Shown here in pieces: positions 1 to 5,765 of a DNA stretch of 7,297 bases. Every line of letters starts with the position of its first letter. Position 1 is the stretch's first letter. The DNA is taken from contig CAUJJY010000241.1 in assembly GCA_963205155.1 (NCBI GenBank), forward strand, positions 1-7,297, read 5' to 3'. The translations under genes and the position numbers were made by a program. The notes under the pieces were generated by a model that ran no database searches, was not told the DNA's origin, and saw only the letters and a program-made list of their open reading frames with translations. This DNA is from Candidatus Zixiibacteriota bacterium. GTDB taxonomy: Bacteria; Zixibacteria; MSB-5A5; CAIYYT01.

Positions 1-568
1 CATTGGTGGCAAGCAGGTACCGATGTTTCTTACGCAGCTCCTCAATCGCTGCCGGAAGGCCCAGTCCGACTAAGTCTGTCTTCGCAGGCGGGATAAATGG
101 CGGAATAATGTGTAACTTCTGCCCCGCAATACCGACTTTCAGTGCACGTGCACGGGAAGTCTCACTATGAATGATGACAGCCGCAACCGAATCAAACAAC
201 CGAACTAGAATTGGCCGTTCAATTGGCGAGTACCGCCGCAGGTCGTCGTCAAAACGCTCATTATGGAGAGAAAGCACGGTCAAGTGCCTGGTACTCAATA
301 GTGAATACAGGTACAGATTTCGAGGAACGAAATTGTGGAAGTGGACGATACTTGGTTCGCAACGAAGCAGATGTAGAAATGCCCTTCGCCAGCTTAGCGA
401 GCGGACATTGGGGCCGGATTTGGCGACGCCGCTGATATCGATTATCTCGCACGACAACCCATCTGATATCAGCCGCGCCATCAGTCTCTTGGTATGAACC
501 GACACTCCGCCAAAAGGCGGCGGTACGGCACCGACTTGAATGATCTTGAGTGGACTACCTGATTTCAT
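1..568 (-). CDS. GT4-type glycosyltransferase, N-terminal part (runs off left edge)
   Basis: Reading leftward from ATG at 568-566 there is an uninterrupted frame of 189 codons to the window edge, so the C-terminal half is missing. The N-terminus LKIIQVGAVPPPFGGVSVHT (residues 7-26) is the typical first strand and Gly-rich loop of GT-B fold family 4 glycosyltransferases. It is followed by IVHFHNF (74-80), a strand ending in AAVIIHSE (129-136) and LHIIPPFIPP (152-161), the loop found before the nucleotide-sugar-binding domain in this family. Such enzymes transfer a sugar from a nucleotide sugar to a glycan or lipid on the cytoplasmic side; donor and acceptor cannot be told here. The start is the first in-frame ATG and no earlier in-frame ATG exists nearby, but the ribosome site is weak. 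It lies 52 bp behind the DUF302 gene on the same strand, with no terminator visible between them. Family assignment is firm; specific function is unknown. Confidence 0.82.
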   Translation of the reverse strand, partial: MKSGSPLKIIQVGAVPPPFGGVSVHTKRLMARLISDGLSCEIIDISGVAKSGPNVRSLSWRRAFLHLLRCEPSIVHFHNFVPRNLYLYSLLSTRHLTVLSLHNERFDDDLRRYSPIERPILVRLFDSVAAVIIHSETSRARALKVGIAGQKLHIIPPFIPPAKTDLVGLGLPAAIEELRKKHRYLLATN

Positions 569-620
569 CTCATCGGCATGATGCGATGTTGAGGTAAGTT
601 TCGCGACAGAAAATCAGGCG

Positions 621-1016
621 CTACAGCTTGGCTGCAACTTGCTGAAGCAGATCGCGAACCTGTTGTGCTTGCTGCGTTAGTTCCTTGTTGCCGGTTAAAC
701 CCAGCGCCGCCAGCGGATCCATAAACGAAATATTAGTTCCGCCCTTGTCGTTTTCGTAGACGATTACGTTGCATGGAAGTAACGAGCCAATCTCCAACTC
801 CCGCTGAAACGCTTCATAAGCAATCTTCGGATTGCAGGCGCCGAGAATGACATAGGGTCTGAATTCAGCGTCGAGTTTCTTCTTCATGGTGGCCTTGACG
901 TCAATTTCGGTCAAGATGCCGAAACCGACTTCCTTAAGCAGTGCCTCAACTCGCGCTCGAGCATCCAGGAATGGCATCAATGTTTCAACGCCGAATGTGT
1001 AGCTGGTGGTATACAT
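621..1016 (-). CDS. DUF302 domain protein
   Basis: The product has 131 residues, close to the usual size of a stand-alone DUF302 protein. Family marks are GFGILTEIDVKATMKKKL (residues 31-48), FRPYVILGACNP (52-63), LLPCNVIVYE (79-88) and the MDP near residue 100. Two cysteines, C61 and C82, sit in the conserved GACNP and PCNV segments. There is no signal peptide or membrane segment, so it is probably cytoplasmic. The start ATG at 1016 is supported by AAAGGA at 1024-1029, seven bases upstream. It lies 62 bp downstream of the transsulfuration gene on the same strand, with a hairpin in the gap, so it may be co-transcribed. The biochemical role of DUF302 is not established. The conserved cysteines and position next to cysteine-biosynthesis genes make a thiol or sulfur link possible, but that is inference. 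Confidence 0.85.
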   Translation of the reverse strand: MYTTSYTFGVETLMPFLDARARVEALLKEVGFGILTEIDVKATMKKKLDAEFRPYVILGACNPKIAYEAFQRELEIGSLLPCNVIVYENDKGGTNISFMDPLAALGLTGNKELTQQAQQVRDLLQQVAAKL

Positions 1017-1045
1017 GGGAATATCCTTTACCTGAATAGAATGTA

Positions 1046-1071
1046 GGGCAGGTCTGGACTGAGATCTGCCC
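1046..1071 (-). promoter_or_regulatory. intergenic hairpin between transsulfuration gene and DUF302 gene
   Basis: The arms GGGCAG and CTGCCC (1066-1071 and 1046-1051 on the minus strand) enclose a second pairing, TCT with AGA, across one mismatch and around a six-base loop. This gives a stem of nine pairs plus one mismatch. In the leftward transcript it lies between the stop of the gamma-lyase-type gene and the ribosome site of the DUF302 gene. There is no T-run after it in either direction, so it does not look like a standard intrinsic terminator. It could be a partial terminator or an RNA processing or stability element. Confidence 0.4.
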
Positions 1072-1078
1072 CCAAAAA

Positions 1079-2245
1079 CTATACGTGGCTGAAACCGGTG
1101 TCAAGAGCGCGCTTGAGGTCTTCATAAGCCTCAATACCAGCCGAGACGCGGATAAGGCCATCGGAGATGCCGTTGGCGTCACGAACTTCCTTGGGCACTG
1201 AAGCGTGTGTCATCAGCGCAGGATGTTGAATCAACGACTCAACGCCACCGAGCGACTCCGCCAATCCGAATACCGGTGTATTGGCAAGCATCTTCTTGGC
1301 GGAATCGAGACCGCCCTTGATAACAAAGGATATCATCCCGCCGAAAAGTCTCATCTGCCGTTCAGCAATCTTGTGCTGGGGAAACGATTCCAAACCGGGA
1401 TAGATGACCTTTTCGACCTTGGGATGAGTTTCGAGATATACCGCCAAATTCATCGCGTTGTCGCATTGACGCTCCATACGCAGAGCCAGGGTCTTTACGC
1501 CGCGCATGGTCAAGAATGCATCGAAAGGTCCCATGATTCCACCGGCGGCATTTTGACAGTATTTCATTCTCTCATGGTACTTCTCATTGGAGGTCAGAAC
1601 CGCACCACCTACTGAATCAGCATGGCCGTTGATGTACTTGGTTGTTGAGTGAACCACAATGTCGGCGCCGAGATCGAGTGGACGCTGTAAAAACGGCGAA
1701 GCAAATGTGTTGTCTACTACCAAAATCAGATTTTTGCGCTTGGTTAGAGTCGCAACTGCGCGAATTTCCGTGATCTTCAGCATTGGATTGGTCGGAGTTT
1801 CAATGAAGACCATCTTAGTGTTCGGCTTGATGGCTGCTTCGATGCGATCGGTGAACGAGGTATCTACGTAAGTGAACTCAATGCCATAATCGGCGTACAC
1901 GCGATTAAAGACTCGCGGCGTTCCGCCATAGAGATCATCGGAACAGACGACATGGTCGCCCGCCTTCAATAAGGTCATGACATTTGAGGTCGCGGCCATG
2001 CCGGACGCAAAACAAAGACCGTATTTGGCGCCTTCCAGCGATGCCAGGCACTCTTCGAGTGCACAACGGGTCGGGTTGGCCGTGCGGGAATATTCAAATC
2101 CCTTATGGCCGCCAATCCCTTCCTGTACATAGGTTGAAGTCTGATAAATCGGAAAAGCGATGGCTCCGGTCGCCGGATCGGGCGGTTGGCCCGCATGAAT
2201 TGCATTGGTTTCGAATTGATGTTTGGTCGGATCGTAATCTTTCAA
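1079..2245 (-). CDS. cystathionine gamma-lyase / gamma-synthase family PLP enzyme
   Basis: A full-length (388 residues) member of the Cys/Met-metabolism PLP enzyme family (fold type I). Numbering from TTG at 2245: YSRTANPTR (52-60) carries the Tyr and Arg that bind the PLP phosphate of the neighbouring subunit, ASGMAA (80-85) also binds phosphate, and Y106 stacks on the ring. VVDNTFASP (176-184) holds D178 that contacts the pyridine nitrogen, HSTTKY (199-204) holds the Schiff-base Lys K203, and LIRVSAG (364-370) holds the substrate-carboxylate Arg. The family includes cystathionine gamma-lyase, gamma-synthase and methionine gamma-lyase, which motifs alone do not separate. Position directly behind cystathionine beta-synthase argues for gamma-lyase: cystathionine to cysteine, 2-oxobutyrate and ammonia, in the cytoplasm. 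An upstream TTG at 2251 would overlap the previous stop by four bases, but AGGAG (2253-2257) is then only one base away. From the TTG at 2245 it is seven bases away, so I prefer 2245. Confidence 0.88.
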   Translation of the reverse strand: MKDYDPTKHQFETNAIHAGQPPDPATGAIAFPIYQTSTYVQEGIGGHKGFEYSRTANPTRCALEECLASLEGAKYGLCFASGMAATSNVMTLLKAGDHVVCSDDLYGGTPRVFNRVYADYGIEFTYVDTSFTDRIEAAIKPNTKMVFIETPTNPMLKITEIRAVATLTKRKNLILVVDNTFASPFLQRPLDLGADIVVHSTTKYINGHADSVGGAVLTSNEKYHERMKYCQNAAGGIMGPFDAFLTMRGVKTLALRMERQCDNAMNLAVYLETHPKVEKVIYPGLESFPQHKIAERQMRLFGGMISFVIKGGLDSAKKMLANTPVFGLAESLGGVESLIQHPALMTHASVPKEVRDANGISDGLIRVSAGIEAYEDLKRALDTGFSHV

Positions 2246-2247
2246 AA

Positions 2248-3615
2248 TCAAGCTCCTGCAAGAAAGTCAATTAAATCAATTTTTGTCAAGATACCGACCA
2301 GCTTGCGGTTATCAACCGCAAAAACGACATCGGCGTTGGATTTAGAAAACAGCTCGGCCAGTCGCGAAATCGGCATTTCGCGCGCAGCCGTATGATATTC
2401 ATGAACAACTGCACCTCTAATTGTCTGTGACGGCGAGTAACGGCCCGAAACCATCAGGCTCAAGAGATCCGATTCACGAATCAGACCGACTAATTCACCG
2501 TTCTCAATAACTGGCAGCTGCGAAATATCATACTTCTTCATTTTTTCAATGACAGTATGCAGAGTCTCATCGCCACTTGCCGAGATGATCTCCTTGCCGT
2601 TCTTGCGGTCCAGAATTCGCTGAACTGATCCAAGCTCGGGGCGTTCTTCCAGAAAACCGTAATCGCGCATCCATGTCTCATTGAACATTTTCGACAGATA
2701 ACGAGTGCCACTGTCCGGCAGGACGACAACGATGCGCTTCCCCAGACCGACCTTTTTGGCTACCTGTATTGCTCCCCAGACTGCCGCACCCGAGGATCCA
2801 CCGGCAAAAATGCCTTCCTTCGTCGTCAAATCGCGTCCGGTAAGGAAACAATCGCGGTCATTCACTTGAAGCATATCATCCACAACGGAAAAATCCATTG
2901 CCTGCGTGATCATATCTTCGCCAATACCCTCGACCTTGTAGACCTCTGGCTTGCCCGGCTTGCCGGTCTTGAAAAAGTCGTAGAATACCGAACCGTAAGG
3001 ATCAACGGCAATAATCTTGATGTTCTTGTCCTGCTCCTTGAGAAACTTCCCTGCTCCGGAGAGCGTTCCGCCTGTCCCAATCCCGGCGACGAAGTAGTCA
3101 ATCTTGCCGTCCATGTCTTTCCAGATTTCTGGACCGGTCAAATTGTAGTGCGCTTCAATGTTCTTGGGATTGTGGTACTGATTGAGGTAAAACGATCCGG
3201 GATTCTCACGATGAATTCGTTTGGCCGTCTCGTAATACGATTCCGGACTGTCAGCCGGGACATTGGTCTTGGTCACCACCACTTTGGCGCCGAATGCCTT
3301 CAGCAGGTTGATTTTTTCATCGGACATCTTGTCGGGAATCGTGAAGATTGCCTTGTAACCCTTAACCGCAGCAACAATCGCCACACCCACGCCGGTATTT
3401 CCCGAGGTGTTTTCAACGATCATGCCGGACTTGAGTTCGCCCCGGCGCTCGGCGTCCTCGATGATGTACCTCGCCATTCGGTCTTTAATCGAACCACCGG
3501 GGTTCATGAATTCGAGCTTGGCGTATACTTCGCCGGCGCCATCCGGCACCATCCGCTTTAATTGGACGAGCGGCGTATTGCCGATAGCATCGAGTATGTT
3601 ATTTAGCTTAGGCAT
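2248..3615 (-). CDS. cbs: cystathionine beta-synthase with C-terminal CBS domain pair
   Basis: The product has 455 residues. The N-terminal fold-type-II PLP domain (about 1-325) starts with the family segment IGNTPLVQL (11-19). It has PGGSIKDR (39-46) with Schiff-base K44, TSGNTG (70-75) that binds the substrate carboxylate, GTGGT (180-184) that binds the PLP phosphate, VEGIGEDMI (228-236) and GGSSGAA (272-278). PDSGTRYLSKMFNETWM (300-316) resembles the end of the catalytic core of true cystathionine beta-synthases rather than CysK. Two CBS domains follow (about 330-386 and 395-453), a Bateman module that in animal enzymes binds S-adenosylmethionine; whether it does here is unknown. The N-terminal haem region of animal enzymes is absent. 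The expected reaction is serine plus homocysteine to cystathionine. ATG at 3615 has AGAGGA six bases upstream. It is the first gene of the leftward unit. A cysteine synthase activity cannot be excluded. Confidence 0.92.
   Translation of the reverse strand: MPKLNNILDAIGNTPLVQLKRMVPDGAGEVYAKLEFMNPGGSIKDRMARYIIEDAERRGELKSGMIVENTSGNTGVGVAIVAAVKGYKAIFTIPDKMSDEKINLLKAFGAKVVVTKTNVPADSPESYYETAKRIHRENPGSFYLNQYHNPKNIEAHYNLTGPEIWKDMDGKIDYFVAGIGTGGTLSGAGKFLKEQDKNIKIIAVDPYGSVFYDFFKTGKPGKPEVYKVEGIGEDMITQAMDFSVVDDMLQVNDRDCFLTGRDLTTKEGIFAGGSSGAAVWGAIQVAKKVGLGKRIVVVLPDSGTRYLSKMFNETWMRDYGFLEERPELGSVQRILDRKNGKEIISASGDETLHTVIEKMKKYDISQLPVIENGELVGLIRESDLLSLMVSGRYSPSQTIRGAVVHEYHTAAREMPISRLAELFSKSNADVVFAVDNRKLVGILTKIDLIDFLAGA
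2253..2257 (-). promoter_or_regulatory. ribosome binding site deciding the TTG start at 2245
   Basis: AGGAG on the minus strand lies inside the last codons of the upstream cystathionine beta-synthase gene. It is one base from the TTG at 2251 and seven bases from the TTG at 2245, so normal spacing favours the second. Either choice leaves the two genes translationally coupled. Confidence 0.55.
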
Positions 3616-3812
3616 CGGTATCCTCTATTTTGTGCGAATAATTCAATTCCAGACAAGTGATCGAGCAAGATTGTCTTCAACTGTAGTCACTAAAGACTCC
3701 CGGAACATAAACAAAACCGTTCCACATTGCAACCGTGACGCGACAATTCTGTTCCGACCAAAAAAGATAAGAGCCATTGCCAAATGAGGACGATTTTCGT
3801 TATTTGCAGTAG
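3616..3812. promoter_or_regulatory. divergent intergenic region (promoters expected, none clear)
   Basis: This 197-bp gap separates the leftward transsulfuration unit from the rightward pterin unit, so promoters for both should lie here. I find no convincing -35/-10 pair. The best partial match for the rightward gene is TTGCCA (3778-3783) followed after about 17 bases by an A/T-rich stretch at 3801-3806, which would start the transcript almost at the ATG of the first SDR gene. An inverted repeat of seven perfect bases (CGGAACA at 3701-3707, TGTTCCG at 3750-3756) spans the middle and may be an operator. No RNA gene or further coding frame is apparent. Confidence 0.4.
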
Positions 3813-4550
3813 ATGATTACGACAAAATCGCTTGCTGGGAAAACGGCTTTGATATCCGGTGCTGGTCGCGGCGTTGGCCGTGCCATCGCCGAGTCGTTTG
3901 CAGCGGCGGGCGCAGACTTGGTGTTAATCGCCCGCTCAAAAGACGAACTAAGCACAACTGCACTTGAATGTGCAAAAGCCGGCGCCAAGGTACTCGCCGA
4001 AACAATCGATCTGGCAGACATCAAACAGATCGACGGTTTATTCACACTGCTTACCAGTCGGGGAATCAAGCTTAGTATTCTCGTTAACAATGCGGCAATC
4101 CTCATCAAGAACCCCCTGGAAAAATACGACCTTGCAGACTTCGAGAGTATGCTCGCTATTAATGTCACGGCGCCATTGGCGCTTAGTCAGCGGGCGATTC
4201 CAATGATGAAGGAACGCGGCGGCGGAACAATAGTAAACATCTCTTCACTCTCCGGCTGTTTCGGCGTACAGAAGTTTCCAGGATTCGGAGCTTATGACAT
4301 TACCAAGTACGCGCTTTGGGGACTGACCGAAATGTTGGCGATCGAAAACATGAAGTACAATATCCGCGTCAACCAGCTTTCCTTGTCGGCGGTCGATACG
4401 GCAATGTTTCGTTCGGCGGCGCCGCCGGGGCTCAAAGCAGCTCTTAATGCCGAAGAGGTCGGCAAACACGTTCTCTACCTCGCGTCAACTGAATCCGCTC
4501 CGTTGACAGGAGAGAATGTAATCTTAACCGGAATGGCTCCAGCGAGATAA
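3813..4550 (+). CDS. SDR-family NAD(P)-dependent oxidoreductase (first of two)
   Basis: A classical short-chain dehydrogenase of 245 residues. It has the cofactor loop GAGRGVG (16-22), NNAA (92-95), N117 in AINVTA, the active-site Ser in NISSLSG (S145) and YDITK (161-165) with catalytic Y161 and K165, so the catalytic tetrad is complete. R19 in the Gly-rich loop and R41 after the second strand (LIARSK) favour NADPH. It is soluble, with no signal peptide or membrane segment. General similarity to FabG-type reductases is too broad to give a substrate. The next gene starts four bases after this stop and is a 6-pyruvoyltetrahydropterin synthase homologue, so reduction of a pterin side chain (sepiapterin-reductase-like) is a reasonable inference. 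ATG at 3813 is directly preceded by an in-frame TAG, so it is the earliest possible ATG start. No Shine-Dalgarno site is seen, which would suit a leaderless or weakly translated message. Confidence 0.88.
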   Translation: MITTKSLAGKTALISGAGRGVGRAIAESFAAAGADLVLIARSKDELSTTALECAKAGAKVLAETIDLADIKQIDGLFTLLTSRGIKLSILVNNAAILIKNPLEKYDLADFESMLAINVTAPLALSQRAIPMMKERGGGTIVNISSLSGCFGVQKFPGFGAYDITKYALWGLTEMLAIENMKYNIRVNQLSLSAVDTAMFRSAAPPGLKAALNAEEVGKHVLYLASTESAPLTGENVILTGMAPAR

Positions 4551-4553
4551 TTG

Positions 4554-4961
4554 ATGAAGACTACTATCACTAAGAGAATGACTTTCTGTGCCGGACATCG
4601 CTTGTTCAAGTCCGGTCTTTCAGATGAAGAAAACCTCAAGATCTTTGGCGAATGCTCCAATCCAAACGGTCACGGCCATAATTATGTGCTTGAGGTCAGC
4701 GTGTCCGGAGAAATCGATCAGACAACCGGTATGATCATTAACCTCAAAACGCTCAAGCAGGTCATTGAGCGTGAGGTGGTCGCCAAAGTCGACCATAAGA
4801 ATCTCAACATCGATGTGGAGTTTATGAGAGATCAGATTCCGACCACTGAAGTCTTTGCCGGTAAAATTTTCGACATCCTCGACAAAGCACTGGGGAAGGG
4901 GCTGTTGGCACGGGTGGTTCTGTGGGAATCAGAAAACAACCGATTCGAAGTCTCGCGCTGA
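4554..4961 (+). CDS. 6-pyruvoyltetrahydropterin synthase family enzyme (PTPS/QueD family)
   Basis: The product has 135 residues, the usual size. The zinc ligands are H15 (AGHRL), H40 and H42 (PNGHGHNY). The catalytic triad is C34, D80 and H81 (VDHKNLN), and the pterin-binding residues are E99 (PTTEV) and E125 (LWESENN). From memory of rat PTP synthase (zinc His23/48/50; Cys42, Asp88, His89; Glu107, Glu133), every residue is offset by exactly eight, so the alignment would need no gap. The Cys-to-His spacing CSNPNGHGH follows PTP synthase, whereas E. coli QueD has a shorter Cys-xxx-His-x-His. I therefore favour conversion of 7,8-dihydroneopterin triphosphate to 6-pyruvoyltetrahydropterin over queuosine synthesis, although QueD-like 6-carboxytetrahydropterin synthase remains the alternative. 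A TTG at 4551 is also possible; ATG at 4554 is preferred. The ribosome site is weak, so translation is probably coupled to the SDR gene three bases upstream. Confidence 0.9.
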   Translation: MKTTITKRMTFCAGHRLFKSGLSDEENLKIFGECSNPNGHGHNYVLEVSVSGEIDQTTGMIINLKTLKQVIEREVVAKVDHKNLNIDVEFMRDQIPTTEVFAGKIFDILDKALGKGLLARVVLWESENNRFEVSR

Positions 4962-4975
4962 CTTTGTTCGCGAGA
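4951..4975 (+). other. GC-rich hairpin over the stop codon of the PTPS gene
   Basis: TCTCGCG (4951-4957) and CGCGAGA (4969-4975) are a perfect seven-base inverted repeat around an 11-base loop that contains the TGA stop (4959-4961). No T-run follows, so it is not a standard intrinsic terminator. In the transcript it could limit read-through into the second SDR gene or stabilise the upstream message. Confidence 0.45.
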
Positions 4976-4997
4976 GTGTACTTAAAACGGTAAGGCC

Positions 4998-5003
4998 GGA
5001 GGA
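4998..5003 (+). promoter_or_regulatory. ribosome binding site selecting the TTG start of the second SDR gene
   Basis: GGAGGA is a near-perfect Shine-Dalgarno site six bases before TTG at 5010. No ATG lies in frame at the expected N-terminus of the Gly-rich loop. The only close alternative is GTG at 5019, with worse spacing. This decides for the TTG start. Confidence 0.7.
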
Positions 5004-5009
5004 ATAGTC

Positions 5010-5738
5010 TTGGAAAGAGTGGCTCTGATCACAGGCGGTTCAAGGGGACTCGGATTAGCTACTGCGAAAGAATTGCAGGCGCGCGGATTCAGGCTTGTTC
5101 TGGTTGGCTTGGAAACACAACTGACCCAGAATGCTCTCCGAATTCTCACGGATCGCCCGGTAGTCAAGTACATCTCGGGCGACATCACCAAATCCGGCAC
5201 CTGTATCGAAGCAATACGCATCTGTCGGGAGGTTTTCGGCCGCCTCGATGTTCTCGTCAATAATGCTGGTATGTATCTAGGCGGCAGTATCGAGGAATTT
5301 CCCGAAACCTCGTGGGATCAGATTATCGGCGTCAATCTGACCTCGCATTTTCTTATGACCAAGGCCGCGACGCCACTGCTCAAAGAGTCTCAAGGTCAGA
5401 TCATTTTCATTAATTCAGTCGGCGGCAAACAGGGCCAGGCGAACAATTCGGCTTACTGTGCTTCGAAATTCGGTCTTCAGGGATTGGCCGACTCGATACG
5501 GATCGAATTGAAGCCATTCAGAATTCGCGTAACCAGCATCTTCCCGAATAATATGAATTCCGTCGGCGAGATTATATCGTCGGGCGATCCGAAAAGGCTT
5601 CAACTGCTGGAAACGGCCGACGTTGCCCGACTAATCGGTGATGTGGCCGACGCCCCGGCTTATGCGCAGATCCCGGAGATTCAAATCTACCCGCTGTCCA
5701 CGGAAATATCGAAGAGCGAGCGCAACAAGTTCCAATAG
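5010..5738 (+). CDS. SDR-family NAD(P)-dependent oxidoreductase (second of two)
   Basis: A classical SDR of 242 residues, only distantly similar to the first. It has TGGSRGLG (8-15), NNAG (84-87), N109 in GVNLTS, S136 in FINSVGG and YCASK (149-153) with Y149 and K153, so all catalytic residues are present. R12 in the cofactor loop suggests NADPH. After strand six, where most classical SDRs have Pro-Gly, this protein has FPNNMNS (178-184). This changes the substrate-side loop and may reflect a different substrate or a more open site. It begins 48 bp after the PTPS gene, behind a hairpin, with its own strong ribosome site and a TTG start. By context it could perform a second side-chain reduction of a tetrahydropterin, but an unrelated carbonyl substrate is equally compatible with the sequence. 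No signal peptide or membrane segment is seen. Confidence 0.87.
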   Translation: MERVALITGGSRGLGLATAKELQARGFRLVLVGLETQLTQNALRILTDRPVVKYISGDITKSGTCIEAIRICREVFGRLDVLVNNAGMYLGGSIEEFPETSWDQIIGVNLTSHFLMTKAATPLLKESQGQIIFINSVGGKQGQANNSAYCASKFGLQGLADSIRIELKPFRIRVTSIFPNNMNSVGEIISSGDPKRLQLLETADVARLIGDVADAPAYAQIPEIQIYPLSTEISKSERNKFQ

Positions 5739-5746
5739 AATGGAGT

Positions 5747-5760
5747 GAGGCTCGTGCCTC
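5747..5760. terminator. small stem-loop between convergent genes
   Basis: GAGGC (5747-5751) and GCCTC (5756-5760) pair around a TCGT loop in the 27-bp gap between the rightward SDR gene and the leftward lipoprotein gene; two more pairs form if T5746 is bulged. It sits where a bidirectional terminator would be expected, but no T-run follows on either strand, so support is weak. Confidence 0.3.
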
Positions 5761-5765
5761 CTACC

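Noticed and set aside
171..497. Rightward open frame of 108 codons near the left edge
   Set aside because: It is antisense to the partial glycosyltransferase, whose family motifs are clear; the rightward peptide is Arg/Ser-rich and looks like nothing known.
2249..2251. TTG at 2251 as start of the gamma-lyase-type gene, giving a TTGA overlap
   Set aside because: The AGGAG site is only one base away. The TTG two codons later has seven-base spacing, so it is the better choice, though not proven.
2866..3561. Long rightward open frame of 231 codons
   Set aside because: It lies fully opposite the cystathionine beta-synthase gene, which has all catalytic motifs. Long antisense frames are common over such codon usage.
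4551..4553. TTG at 4551 as start of the PTPS gene
   Set aside because: It is immediately followed by an ATG that matches the usual N-terminus; TTG adds only one residue and has no better ribosome site.
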